The notes beneath the pieces were generated by a model, which had not been told where the DNA came from, did no database searches, and saw only the letters and a list, made by a program, of their open reading frames with translations. From positions 3,102,001-3,166,000 of the forward strand of contig NC_087065.1 in NCBI RefSeq assembly GCF_963678635.1: 64,000 nucleotides of DNA. Reading direction: 5' to 3'. Below, piece after piece: positions 41,371-53,238 of the stretch (its first letter is position 1; each line of letters starts with the position of its first letter). This DNA comes from Symsagittifera roscoffensis. Its lineage: Eukaryota; Xenacoelomorpha; Acoela; Convolutidae. The position numbers were made by a program, and so were the translations under genes.

Positions 41371-43519
41371 AGTTGGAGTATGAGTTTCAGTAACTCAACA
41401 AAACTCGCTTAAAGGAATTTTTTTGAGAATACATGTTTTGTTACAAAACTTCCTAGTTTTTCTAATAAATGTACTAACTCGACGGAAATTGATGGAATAT
41501 TTAAGCTTAAGATAATTTGTTCTCCTAATCAATTTCAAGTTTTTAACTTGCAAATTTTTTTTTTATCATTAAAGCTTTTGGTGTATCGAGCTCAACAATG
41601 AAATTTACTTCTTGGACTTTTGTTTAAAACCAAGTGTGGATTTCTGTCCGAATATGATAATCTCGTATAGTAGTTCAAGGCAAATTCATTGCGACCAAAA
41701 CTGGCAAATTGAGACTTTCGCGAACATAGTTTGATATTTTCAAATCAAAATTTAGACAAATCAAAATTTGGCTTGTCCAATTTTCTTGTTAGCGAATATA
41801 TGATGTTTTTTTCATAATGTTCGCTACCCCGCATATTGGTGTGGACATAAATTGCGCATCTCCGTGTGTTGATTTAAACAGCGGACTATTTCACGCCCGC
41901 ACTGAAAAACTTGATTTTGAAACTATTTCAAATAGAGTTTTACACAGATCGTTCAGGGTATAAAAATCAAATCACCGTTGCCCCTTTAGATACAATGAAT
42001 GATTTCAAATGGTTTTGGATGAAATTTTACACAATGAAACTGGATTTTTTTTTGCTTAAAATACCGATTTGAATTTACTCAAGTTGATTTTCAAAATGCA
42101 GTAATATCTATCTCAAAGTCTCATTGAAATTGATTCAATTTATTTTTTCATTTTATACTGAAACTTGAACAAGTTTTGAACAAAGATAAACCATAACCAG
42201 AGACACATCGAGCAAGATTCACTGGAGGAGTTTTTACCATTTTCAAAGAAATAGTTTTTATGTTTTGCAATATAACGGTTCCCAGTAATGAAAAGTAAAA
42301 GCATGCACAATTTGTTCAACTTTTTTCCTTATCATTTTTCAGGCGCCATTTTTTTTTAAATCACAAATATTTAAAAACTTCATAAGGAACAATTCTCATT
42401 TGGCGCAGAAAATTTTTGTTAGTGAATTTCATAGTTTCTCTTCTTAAACATCAACACAAAGAAAGGCATTGAACAGCTTACACTATTTTTTTCCAATGTT
42501 TTTATTGTTTGATATTCAGGAAAAGTTGAAGTTAATCGGGTTATAATCTGTACAAATGGAATCAGGAAAAAAAAGTGGATAAAAAGATGTTTTAATTGAT
42601 TTAATTTTTTTTTGCTTTTATTAATGATACAAATGGTATGCAAATGAAATCGAACCCTTTAGAAAACTGGATTCAATTCGAATTAATTTTGATTGAACTA
42701 CTTCTTTCAACTTATATTTTAAGATCAAACTAAGTCAAATGGGTTTCCGTTTTAATTTTTTTTTCTAGGTAAAACATTTGTAAAACATCGGTTGCAATCA
42801 ATTTTTTGTTAGTACGGAAGGCAACGTTTTTTCTAGGGTAATTTCAGCGAAATTTAGCGCGATGTCAAAGACAGACAAATTAAAATGAATTAGCCAGAGT
42901 CGAAAACCGGAAAAAAATCATCTGATATCAAACTTATAATCACCATAAAATTATACAGTGTCGTTTGTCAAATTAATTGACACATTTAAATGGAAAATCT
43001 TTTTTTTGCCCATTAGAGTGTCATGTGCCTAAAATCATGGCTCTTTTCCAGAACTCATTCCCCCTTGTTTGCAAGCTTGAAGAACGCGTCTTTTCTGATA
43101 TACGGTCCGAAATATCCAACAAATTATTTGAAAATCGGCTTCTGGATTTTTTGCATTGATAAATTGTACCAGTCAGATTCGAGAATTAGGATTCAGTTTA
43201 TAAAATACCAAAACGATCAGTTTCGGTCCGTACAGAGAAAATTCTTTAACGTAGTCATATTGCAAGAAAACAAAAGTTTTTGAAATGTAGGATGGAAAAG
43301 AGCGAAAACAACAAAAGGTTAGAGAGCGGACTATCTTTGCTTTTGGATGCGCTTTTTCACAAAAAATAGGAGCCAAAATCAATGAACGTCGGACTTTTTT
43401 AAAAAAAACTTATCAAACAGTTGTGATCTGATTTCAGTTAATCAATTAGGTCAATTTTTGTTGCAGGTTTTCTCTGAGCTAGGCGATTTGCGTGCGCGCC
43501 GTTGCGGTGCTGTATTTTT

Positions 43520-44050
43520 GTTCCGACTTTCGATACGAAAGTAACGGAATATTTGTGCTCGGGGTGGGTTTTTTTTTCTTCAGACAAATTTTGACTCATT
43601 AACTAGCCATTTTTGACGGAATGAGCAATATCATTCGAAAAGTATTGTTGTTTTAAGCTCAAATTTCAAAAGATATATCACCTGTGATCATTTTTCGTAA
43701 AGTTACGGGGGTTTAAAGATCGCCATTTTGGCCAATTTGGTACAATTAACGCGCGATATATTTCGCGCTATTAACGCGTAAGCGGAGAGTTAATCCGTCT
43801 TAGAAATCGTTCCAAATTGGTTAAAAGAAGCTTATTTGCCATAATTGGTTTGATAAAAGGAGCAAAATCTATCCTTTTGTATTTTATATGGCGTGTGGGG
43901 GGATGATTTTCATTAAAAAAAAATTCAAATTTTAGAATTTTTTTTCATTTTGTTTTATTTCAGTAAATTTTTTAATGTTATTACTGCTCCATAAACCTTA
44001 AAAGGTAGTCGGAACAATCAGGGCTTTGCCTTGATACGAGCAGTCTTGTT
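43520..44050 (+). repeat. H-family interspersed repeat, copy 3 (most complete)
   Basis: Begins with a hairpin (TTCCGACTTTCG ... CGAAAGTAACGGAA), continues through the GGTACAATTAACGCGCGATA core and ends in the CAGGGCTTTGCC hairpin and GATACGAGCAGTCTTGTT. Used here to define the family boundaries. Confidence 0.75.
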
Positions 44051-44264
44051 ATATTTGAACTTTAAAACTATTTGCTTAATAAACGTTGTCTTAATGCAAT
44101 GAATTCTTTCAAATTCCACATCGTAATATCACCCGCTTAGCCTTTATAACACGTATAACATACAAAAAGGATTTTTTGAAAGAAGGGAAATGGAAAAAAG
44201 CCAATAGTTAACCTTGTTGTACTGAGCTTAAACTAAAAAAGTTTTTACCTCTGGCCATTGAAAA

Positions 44265-44583
44265 TTACCAATTTGACCAATTTGGGATAATTAAAGGGCG
44301 ATATGATATGTTTCGTGCTATTAAAACGTAAGCGGAGGTTTAAACTGTCTTAGAAATTGTTCCAAATTGGATTGAGGCATGCTAGTTGGTCTGTTTAATA
44401 CTTCGCTATAAGCAAAGTATATCACTTCGTACTTTAAGTAGTGTGGGGGGATGGTTTTCAAAAAAAAATTCAAAAAAGCTTCGCTACTCGATAAGTTTAA
44501 GCGAACGTTAGCGAACGCTACTCCATAACTTTAAAACGCAGTGGGAACATCCAGGGCTCCTCCTTCATGCGAGCAGTCTTGTT
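44265..44583 (+). repeat. H-family interspersed repeat, copy 4 (degraded)
   Basis: Same block order as copy 3 but with more differences. The terminal hairpin is disrupted (CAGGGCTCCTCCTTCATG), while GCGAGCAGTCTTGTT is retained. Confidence 0.65.
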
Positions 44584-47500
44584 TATAAGCTTTAAAAGAT
44601 TTTGGTGGCGTTACACCTAGCCCATATTGACAAAAGAAGTATCAGAAACATGTCAAAATAAAAAATCATTATATACTTTTTCTTGAATTTTTAATCTTTC
44701 TTATTTAAATACGCTAGGAGAAAATGAAACCATGGATCAAAATTATGTAAAGTTAGATATAGCTCTAACGAAATCTTGGATCAACCGTACAACCCCCAGA
44801 CCCCCCCCCCCCCGCCCCCACCCTTAAATGACCTACCGTAGAATGCCCTTCCGAAGCTTATAGTAATTCTGAAAAATAATTCTGTATAAAATTTGCATTT
44901 CAAAAAACGCGCAAAAAAAAGTTTTTGCGGGATTGCATTTGTATGCTGTTAATTACCTAATGTTTTAATTCAACTTTCTTTGGTAATACGGTTATTTTTG
45001 AACGAGTCTAGGCTATACTCAAAGTTTGGAGTTAGTTCATTGATTCAGATTCAGAGTTTCTTTTTATTTCTCCTTTGCAAATTGACTGACTCTCTTTCTG
45101 ATAGCTTCTTGAAAAGTAATTTAGATAACTTCAATATGCAATCGGAAAATACTCCTACGAATTCCGGTATTCTTTTGTGTAAACAAAAACAATTAACTAG
45201 ATAAAATCAAATTGCTGTAAAAAAACTGAAACTTTTAAATTTAGAAATTTCCCGACAATTTTCGGAATTTTTCCATATAATTGCTCAATCCACAGGTCAA
45301 GACAATGAAAGACATTGAAAAAATTGGGGTTCAAAAAGCAGAAATATTTCCGCCTAGCATTTCCATATTTCCATCCTAGCATTAAAATACTTCCTAAAGT
45401 GTTTACCCGTTCCGACATTCTGTTATTTTTTTTCTCTGATTACCACAACAATTGGAATCAGGTTGGCTTAAAACTATGCTTGCAGAATTTATCTACTACG
45501 GTAGAGTCATTTTTGCGATGGTGGCCTGAATTATAGTAGTTTAACAGGTAAAAAAATAGGATGACGCAAACAAGACCATTGAAAAAATATCGTCCGATAG
45601 TCTCTTATGGATCCCACTAACCCGCCTGCTCGTTCAACTCAACAGTAGATTGATTACCAGGAACTATTCTCGGTGACAGCAACCTGCCAAAAATAGTGAT
45701 TTAACAATTTCCACACAAAGTTTGCTGATACTAGGACGAGTCAAATCCTAGTAAGTCTATCATCAATTTACTTTTCGTATTTTTTTCAGGTTATGCATTA
45801 AATTTCTTTTATTTCAAAACTCCTGTCTAATACTTGGTAAATAAAGAACCATTTTCATTAAACTCACACTCAAAATAAGAAAAAAAAATGAGTCGGTTAA
45901 AATTCGACCAACGATTTTTCAAAAATTGCGATGAATGAATCTTTAGTAGTCCAATTGCAATATCTTTCGTTTTGACAATACGCCAATCTGTGTATTTTGT
46001 GAATTAAAAAGGGAATCCGAAACAAGCCAAAAACAGAATTGTTGCGGAACCCGCAATATTGCTGTTTTTATTTGATCTTCTTTACTTTTTTGGATTCCAC
46101 TGGCACATAGCTAAAACACAGTATTGCTCAAATCGCTCCAAACACAGGCAATTCTGCGGAATCCGCAATAAAATTTGTGGAATTCGGAACAGTTTGCGGA
46201 AACCACAAACAAATAATAATACAATAAGTGTTTAGTAACCTTGAGCTGTCGTGTAATTAGCAACTGTAAGTTGGATTCCGCAAATTGTAAGCGAAATCCG
46301 CTTACATTCGCGAAATCCGGTTACACTTGCAGAATCCGGAAATGCTACTTAAATTCGTTTGTTGCGAATTCTGCAACAGAACCAAGGTGTAGACAAAATA
46401 GACGTCACCGTTATTTGTACGCGGAATCCACGGAAATCTTGTAAGTGGAATGCATTTACATTTTGGAACATGTTTAAAGACTCGTCTCTGGAGTCCATAG
46501 GAAATATTTTGGCTTTTCAATATTTAAGTTGACAAGCCTTCAAATTGCTTCCAACAAGTTTTTATTGAACATAAACAAAAAATTTTTAAATATTTTATCA
46601 TTTTAAAACATATACAATATTATATGGCCCAAATGATAATCTTCGTCTAACATCTTAGTATCTCATCAGTTTGAATCATATACAGTTTTGCCATTAAATG
46701 GCCCAAATAAAATTAAATTTAACAAATTTGAACTGGTTGAAATTCAAATAATCACTGTCAGCATTAGCTTTTAAATTGATAAACCTCCGGTATTCAAATA
46801 AACCTCCAATCCTTAAATTTGCAAAAAATAATTACACTAATTTTTTGGTTGTTTTAACCAATACTCAAACAAAAGCATTCCATGTTCTTCCAAATTAACT
46901 TTGACAAACTTTTTCTCAAAAAAGCTTATAATAGCTATAATGCAACTGTCTCAAATCAGGAACAAGCTTTATCCGGAATCACCTAGTTTGTTCTTATCTG
47001 AAAACTACATCAGTTCAATTAATAAGATTTTAGATCCCACTGATTTTAGGTTTAACTTCTGCAACGTTTTCATTTCTCCTTCTCCGTTGTAATTTTTACT
47101 CTTATTAAATATTTTTGTAAGTATCGTAGATATATTTAATAGAAAAACCTAAATTATTGCATCAAACTCATTTCTTGGCTGAGGTTATCAATTTTAAACT
47201 AACTTGGAAAAATCAAACTTGTTTCAACACACAAATAGACAAAGTCAAAACTTCTTAAAAAACATTTTAAACAAAAAATTTAATTGAATTTTTACGTTTC
47301 AGCATTATGGCGCGCATCAAGTAGGATAAAATCGATTTTTAACACTGGGACTGGATGCGGGTTATAACTTCTTTCAATATTATAGTATTAAAAAGTGAAT
47401 TGGATTTGAACACATTTTATCCTATACTGAATTATTAACTTTTAATTCTTTCATTTGGTAAAAAAAATTTCACAATGACAGAAAGAGAAATAAGCGTTTG

Positions 47501-47654
47501 ATTCTATTTTTGTTGTTCGCAATTTTTCTAGGTTTTTTGAACAATAATAGTTTTAACTAGGAAGTATTTAGCTGTCTGGACGATTCTGGCTAAATGGAGG
47601 TTGAGTTGCTAGATCTGCTTTAACGGTCAAAGAGCAAATCCATCTGAAAATAAG

Positions 47655-48795
47655 GATAGTCGGTTACTCTGCACAGATTTTTCCGTTTAAAAACTTAGAA
47701 AAAAAATCAAAAAAAATTTCTAATTATTTTTGTTTTTTATTTAATGTTGTGTGATGAAAGGAGCTGTTCTAAAAACTGGGGAGTAGGTATATTTGAAATC
47801 CATACTAAATTTGAAAAAATGAGAAACAATTTTTGAAAAAAAAACTACTGGAAAAACAAAAAAATAATTAAAAAAATGTGCAGTTTTTTTGCAGTTTTTG
47901 AAAGTTTTGATTCCAAAAAAGCGCTAAAACATTCAAAAAAAAGTTTTTTTCTTTTAAATTAAGCTATTCTAAGCTTTTAATCTAATGAAATAGGACTGAT
48001 CGCTTGGTTTATTTGCTCGGAATAAGACGAAAAAACAAGCATTTCAATCCGGTTTTTCTCGACACTAGAACTAATTTTGTATTGTAGTTCAAATCATGAC
48101 TGAAGTGGCTTTAGTATGATATATTACTCAAACCAGCCCGAAAACTTTTTGTGGTACCTGATTTTGTGTTGAAAACAAAAGTAAAAAAAGTAAAACACGG
48201 TCGGAACAACAAGGATAGCCGGTTGCTGTGCAAGTAGCACAGGATGATCCGACCATACTCTTTAAAGCACTATATTTTTTTCAAAATAGTGTAATTTTTC
48301 TGCGTGGTGCTATAAAAAGATCTGACGCAAACTATAATTTAGGCATATTCGACAGTTATAATAATATTGGCAAAAACTTTATGAAAAAATGTCCAGAAAA
48401 ACAAAATTAAAAAAAAATTGAAAAGTTTCAAAAGTTTTTAAATTTTGTTTTTTTTTTGCAGAAAATAGTTGAATTTTTTTGAAGTTTTCGATTCCCAAAA
48501 TGGAGCTAAAGACTGGCTTTACTAACTAAGCATAACTAAGCTGTTCTAAGCCTAATCGCTCGCTTTATTTGCCCAAATTTTAATTAACAATCAAAAATGT
48601 AGTGTCAGTTTTTCTCGACACTGCGAAAAAATTTGAAAACTTTCAAATTTCGTTCAAATCACGACTGAAAGGGCTTCAATTTGGTATACCACTCAACCCA
48701 TTTCAATAATAATTTTTGGTATTTGATTTTGCATGGAAAATAAAAACTGAAAAGAAAAAAATAAAACACACCCGAATAAATAGTTTCTCCCGATT
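47655..48795 (+). repeat. R3-family interspersed repeats, two adjacent copies
   Basis: The second copy (about 48,203-48,795) is bounded by GTCGGAAC at both ends and starts with AACAAGGATAGCCGGTTGCT and a short hairpin. The first (about 47,655-48,207) ends in the same AAAACACGGTCGGAAC. They abut head to tail. Confidence 0.6.
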
Positions 48796-49191
48796 TTTCA
48801 AATTGTCGGAACAAAAACTACACAGAAGTGGGGAGCAAAATTAACAAAATAATCAAGTCAAGAAGTTTTTAATATTTTTGATGTTTTGGTTTTCGAGTTT
48901 TTTCCTTTTTGCATGTGTGGGGGATAGGGTAAATTTTTTCTTCATTTTCCTATGAATCAAAACGAAGAGTGTTTTTGTCTCTAATTTCTTCTCAATTACA
49001 AAATTTTGAATAAAAGTTATCAGAAAGATTTCAATAACGGTCGAATCACGACGAAATCACGTTTGTTGTTATAAAACATGAATCCTGCAGATGCTCTTTG
49101 CGGAACGTGCATTTGTGATTGAGTTCGGATTTACCGTAAGCAAAATTTCTTCCCAATTCATGGTCGGAGCGAAAACTGTTGCCTGTTTCAG

Positions 49192-49213
49192 ATTTGTTAT
49201 CAGACGGGAAAGA
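49192..49213 (+). CDS. Candidate micro-exon of the DCST-like gene
   Basis: Twenty-two bases between CTGTTTCAG and GTAAGT. Its first two bases complete the phase-1 codon left by exon 7 and the frame stays open. The evidence is only splice signals and phase, in a region 9.9 kb from exon 7, so it may be coincidental. Confidence 0.2.
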
Positions 49214-49898
49214 GTAAGTTGTGTTCTACAGACTCTAAGGTCAAACTTTTTGCCCTACATGTTTTCATAAACAACTGGATCATTATCTGGAGACACTTCA
49301 CACACGGCCTTTTAAGCTGGATCAAAAAGCGGGCTTTTACTTTGCGACTTTCAGCGTCTTTTCGTCTTTTCTTTTTAAAATTCCGGCAGATTAAATTGCT
49401 CAAGATAGTTACTGAAGTGTACATGCGTCTTTGAGAGGGAAGGTGCTGGAAGTTTTTTTCGCCTTTTTCAAGCACTCCTTAAACGGGGGTGTTTATGGGT
49501 GTTGATTACTCTTTAAGTGTTTATGGATGCTGATGGCACCTTAAAACAAAACTTCAGCTGGGTCCGCCAAAAATTGGATTTCTTTGTCAATCATGCATTT
49601 CTCCGCATTTGGATGAGGGGCACTTGATGATAATCTCTTAAAACTGTGTTTTCAAAATAGCATATTGTACTTGGCCGTCTCGTGAAAAAGAACTAGGAAA
49701 ATCACTTGAATTTTGTTATTTTTCAAAACTGGGAATCAACCAATTAGTCATCCTAATCAGTCATCAAACAAACAAAAAGACGTTATTGTTGTACCCAATT
49801 ATTGGCTCACTCTATCGTAAATGTCTAAAAAGTGAAAACAGTTTCAAAATTTTCTTGAAAACCGTGTGAGTTTAATTAAAAAACTGTTTTTGTTTCAG

Positions 49899-49943
49899 AC
49901 AAAAAGACCAAGCAGAGGACTCAAAAGTCAGTGACGACCCCCC
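49899..49943 (+). CDS. Candidate small exon of the DCST-like gene
   Basis: Forty-five bases between TTTGTTTCAG and GTGAGT. It continues the phase-2 end of the 49,192 candidate with an acidic, Lys/Asp/Ser-rich peptide and no stop. No domain is recognised. If real, the gene spans element II. Confidence 0.25.
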
Positions 49944-51046
49944 GTGAGTGCTAAACCAGAATGGTTTTTTTAAAAAAAAAATATTTTGCTACCCTTCCGG
50001 AGTTTCATTTATTTTATTGCTTATAACAGTTTTTATCTGGTCTTGAAAAGTATTTATCACAAAACAATCAGATTTCATGAGTAATCACTAAAAAGTTTTT
50101 GTAAATTTTGACTAGTCTTACTAGTTAGACCAAATCTGAATTAGATACAATGGACAAAAAATTCAATTCATAGTCCTCTTGCATTTCCAGTTTTACTAGA
50201 CAGTTGTATTTTTAGAGAAGCTGATAATAAACGCAAGATCAGTATTAGACTAAATAGTTGCATGAACCTATCCGCCGAAAAAAAAGCGAGTCAAGCAGCC
50301 GGCCATGCTTGCTTCGAAACATCTCCATGAGATAGGATAGAAGATAAATCTAATCTAAAGCGTCCACAAACCTTAAAAGAACCATAAACTTAAGACAACA
50401 TAGATACGAAATTCGGTTTCTTGGTATTATTGACGATTATAATACTTGTTTTTATCAATTAACCCGTATTAATCAATAAAAGTTAATATTTTTCTGTTTT
50501 TCTGCTCTTGGACCCATTCTGCTCTTGGACCATTCTGCTTTTTGCTCCGCCTCCGAAATTTAGACAAATACTTTTGTCTCAATATATTTGCCAAAACAAA
50601 AGTTTTCACATTTAAAAGTGTTCACATTTAAACAGACAACAGCGCAGAAATAGTCTGCAGTTTTGATTGTGTCTTTTTAACGTGTTGTAAAACACTCCAG
50701 AAAAAACATATTGCCTTAAAACATTTGGTTCGAGTTACTAATTGCCTACAAAATACGGTTTTCTTACTTTGAAACCTCCGACAGTTATCATCAAACTTTC
50801 TGCAGAATTAAAATATATCCTGATGAATAAATTCGAAACAACAATCCCTGCTTTTCTAGATTATTCAACAGATAGGCGATAGCCTTGTCACACAAATTGT
50901 ATTTGAAGTTCAATCTTTTTAAAATCTTTTTCTGACTTATTATCTCTCGCTGCCTAGTCAAGCTATTTCCAACTTTTCCTTATATTTGTTTTTATTTTTT
51001 TAAACGTCAAAACATACAACATTAGTGTCTTTTTTGTTGTTGTGAC
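49944..51046. other. Non-coding DNA before element II
   Basis: AT-rich; no gene, repeat of known family or RNA recognised. It ends in the target-site copy GGTAA. Confidence 0.5.
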
Positions 51047-51051
51047 GGTAA
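51047..51051. repeat. Target-site duplication, left
   Basis: GGTAA immediately before the 5' LTR, repeated at 62663-62667 after the 3' LTR. Confidence 0.85.
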
Positions 51052-51473
51052 TGTGACATCACTACATGACGTCATGCATTCTTATGCTATATTAGATTAC
51101 ATAATTAACCTTGTTAATGAAATGAAGTTCATACATTTATATTTATTTAACTATGTAAATATTGATGGTAATTAATACCAACCATAGGAGATTTAAACCG
51201 AGCTACTAATCAATGGGTAGACTTGAAGAGAATAAAATATAAGAATCATGCTCTAACTTGCGCCGATCGACTAGCGATATTCCAGAAGTTAAGAACCGAA
51301 TCCTGCGTCCTTAAAAGCAAGATAAGTCTTAACCGCTCGAGACATATAAATTATGGAAACAATCAATAACAATTGATAGCCAGTAGCGCTAATTAATGTT
51401 CGAACAGCTTACAACATTATCAATAAACGACGATATAGCTGTCCACAGCCATCCGAAGGGACAATATATCACA
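51052..51473 (+). repeat. Element II 5' LTR
   Basis: 422 bp, begins TGTGACATC and ends ATATATCACA. Contains a CRE-type palindrome near the start, AATAAA-type signals at about 51,231 and 51,422, and no TATA box I can assign with confidence. Confidence 0.95.
51067..51074. promoter_or_regulatory. CRE-type palindrome TGACGTCA in 5' LTR
   Basis: A perfect octamer TGACGTCA, the consensus for CREB/ATF-family bZIP factors, 16 bases inside the LTR. It is unchanged in the 3' LTR at 62255-62262. Function is inferred. Confidence 0.5.
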
Positions 51474-51491
51474 TGGTGACTGTCGCGGAAG
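51474..51491 (+). promoter_or_regulatory. Primer-binding site (tRNA-primed)
   Basis: TGGTGACTGTCGCGGAAG begins directly after the LTR CA. The leading TGG would pair with the CCA end of a tRNA. I could not assign which tRNA. Confidence 0.7.
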
Positions 51492-52113
51492 ATTCTACTT
51501 CTGGATTCACCAAAAGTCATCGGCAATTGCAATCTTCATCACACGAGCTGACAACGACAACCCCACTTTGCTGAAACAGAACAGGGCAACACAACCCGTT
51601 TCACCCAGCAACGCTCAGATGTGGAAAGCAGAACAACTTTCAGCGAACAACTGAGACAGACAGGGAGAAAAAGAAGACAGTCTCAACTTCTCAACATCTC
51701 CGGGCAGAAAGTTTCTCCAATCTACAGAAGCAGATGTGGATTGTGACCTACAACATCACTACTTCTTGTTCCAGTCAGAAGGCAGGACAGCTGAGCTACT
51801 GACAAGGCAGACAAAGAAAGCAAATCTACAGGTTTTTCAACAATCAACAAAAACTGTTAGTTAAAACAAAACTCGAAACTCAAACCTGCAGTAAATTGAT
51901 ATAATTATCATTAAGTTTCCCCACCATAGAAGTGAAGTAACGGAACCTTTAGCACAACCATATAATTGCATCAATAAACCTGATCAGTGATACTGCTAGC
52001 CTTCTTTAACAGCTAATTTATATAACAAACTCCCTAGTGTTCCCCCTAAATTGAATAAGTGCTGTATCTTATCATCAAATGTATCACCCTGATATTCATT
52101 CGATTGTAATACG
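51492..52113 (+). other. Element II 5' leader
   Basis: About 620 bases without a long open frame between the primer site and gag. It should contain the RNA packaging signal. Nothing specific recognised. Confidence 0.5.
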
Positions 52114-53238
52114 ATGGCACACGCGCAAGTTTCGGTCGAACCCTATGGAGGAACGGAAAAAGAAGACTTTTCAGAATTCGAGCAACTTTTTCAAGGCTAC
52201 ATCGGAGTAGCAGCGATACCAAACGAACAACAAGCGAACTTCTTGCAACTGCACCTACGAGACAACGCGCTGCGATTCTACCAGACACTAGGACCAGCAA
52301 CTCGAGCGAACGTTCCCGCGAGTCTCATAGCCCTGAGGGATCACTTTTGCAACCCCCAACTTCAAGAAATCCACGTTTTGAATCTAGAACAACTGCGATT
52401 CAACCCGAAAACAGATACCCCAGAGAATTTCTTGGTCAACTTAACGAAAAAAGCGCAGCGAGCGTATCCGACACCAGATTTGCCAGCTGTCGCCCCAATT
52501 GATCCTGCAATAATTGGAGCACCTCCAGCAGCAGAAGCAGCACGATTCCACCGAGAAACTGCTCAAAGGCAAGAAAGGATAGATGCTGTACATGACAACC
52601 GAAATGAACAAATTAAACGACTGTTCATTAAGGGAATGCCAGGTTGGCTGAGATCGAAGCTGATGGAACAACCACCTGCAACTACAGTTCAGGAACTGTG
52701 CAACCTGACCAAGAAGCAAATCACAATTCGTGAGATTTGCCGAAAAGACGAATACCCGGAAGACGGATTTAACGAAATAAACGACAAAGTCTCAGAAAAT
52801 TTAATAAGCGCTATCACAAAATTGTCCACAAATCAGAAAAAAATGGAGAAGCAGCTTAACGAAATGAGATCACAAATAACTGAGCAGTCGAATAAACAAT
52901 CGAATCCGCTTCCCGAACAAAATCGGAACGACAACAGTCAGAGTGATCAGTATAGTGGCTATCAGCCAAACCAAAATAATGGGTATGGACAACAACGAGG
53001 CAACAGAGGCGGAAGACGTAGAAATAATTGGCAAAATAAATTTGATTTCAACAATACTCAGCCAAAATTTCACAATATGCCACCAGTTGCACAACAGCCA
53101 TATTCGCAATTGTACACTCAAAATCAGCAGTACCCAAACATGTACCAAAATCAACAGCCAATGGTTCAAATGCATCCATCAACAGTCCCAGAAATATCCG
53201 ACGCAACAATTTGTCGCAAATCAAATGCCTCAAGCTGA
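52114..53238 (+). CDS. gag: Element II Gag (matrix/capsid part)
   Basis: 374 codons from ATG 52114. Residues about 1-215 are the helical retrotransposon capsid region: EDFSEFEQLFQGYIGV, then NEQQANFLQLHLRDNALRFY, then FNPKTDTPENFLVNLTKKAQ, and IKRLFIKGMPGWLRSKL. Residues 215-260 form a coiled coil and 260-360 are Asn/Gln/Arg/Gly-rich with a basic RGG-like patch (GQQRGNRGGRRRNN). The frame ends at a TGA, but the zinc knuckle follows in the +1 frame, so a single-base-type indel (about 53,160-53,200) seems to have cut the nucleocapsid off Gag. Confidence 0.85.
   Translation: MAHAQVSVEPYGGTEKEDFSEFEQLFQGYIGVAAIPNEQQANFLQLHLRDNALRFYQTLGPATRANVPASLIALRDHFCNPQLQEIHVLNLEQLRFNPKTDTPENFLVNLTKKAQRAYPTPDLPAVAPIDPAIIGAPPAAEAARFHRETAQRQERIDAVHDNRNEQIKRLFIKGMPGWLRSKLMEQPPATTVQELCNLTKKQITIREICRKDEYPEDGFNEINDKVSENLISAITKLSTNQKKMEKQLNEMRSQITEQSNKQSNPLPEQNRNDNSQSDQYSGYQPNQNNGYGQQRGNRGGRRRNNWQNKFDFNNTQPKFHNMPPVAQQPYSQLYTQNQQYPNMYQNQQPMVQMHPSTVPEISDATICRKSNASS

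Larger units (their letters stand above)
41371..49191 (+). other. Large AT-rich intronic/intergenic stretch
   Basis: No gene recognised. It holds H-family copies 3 and 4, a degenerate GGAATCCGCAA motif cluster at about 46,010-46,445, R3 copies at 47.6-48.8 kb, and otherwise low-complexity A/T runs. A C-run at about 44,800-44,818 may be an assembly weak point. The frame at 42,977-43,159 has no splice-site context. Confidence 0.5.

Noticed and set aside
42977-43159. Cys-containing 60-codon frame considered as a further DCST exon
   Set aside because: No acceptor/donor pair of the needed phase flanks it and the peptide does not show the family Cys pattern.
43520-44050. H-family as a definite Helitron
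   Set aside because: A 3' hairpin is present but there is no CTRR terminus or clear 5' TC with A/T target in the copies seen.
44800-44818. G/C-run as a regulatory element
   Set aside because: A homopolymer C-run in AT-rich DNA; more likely a low-complexity or assembly feature.
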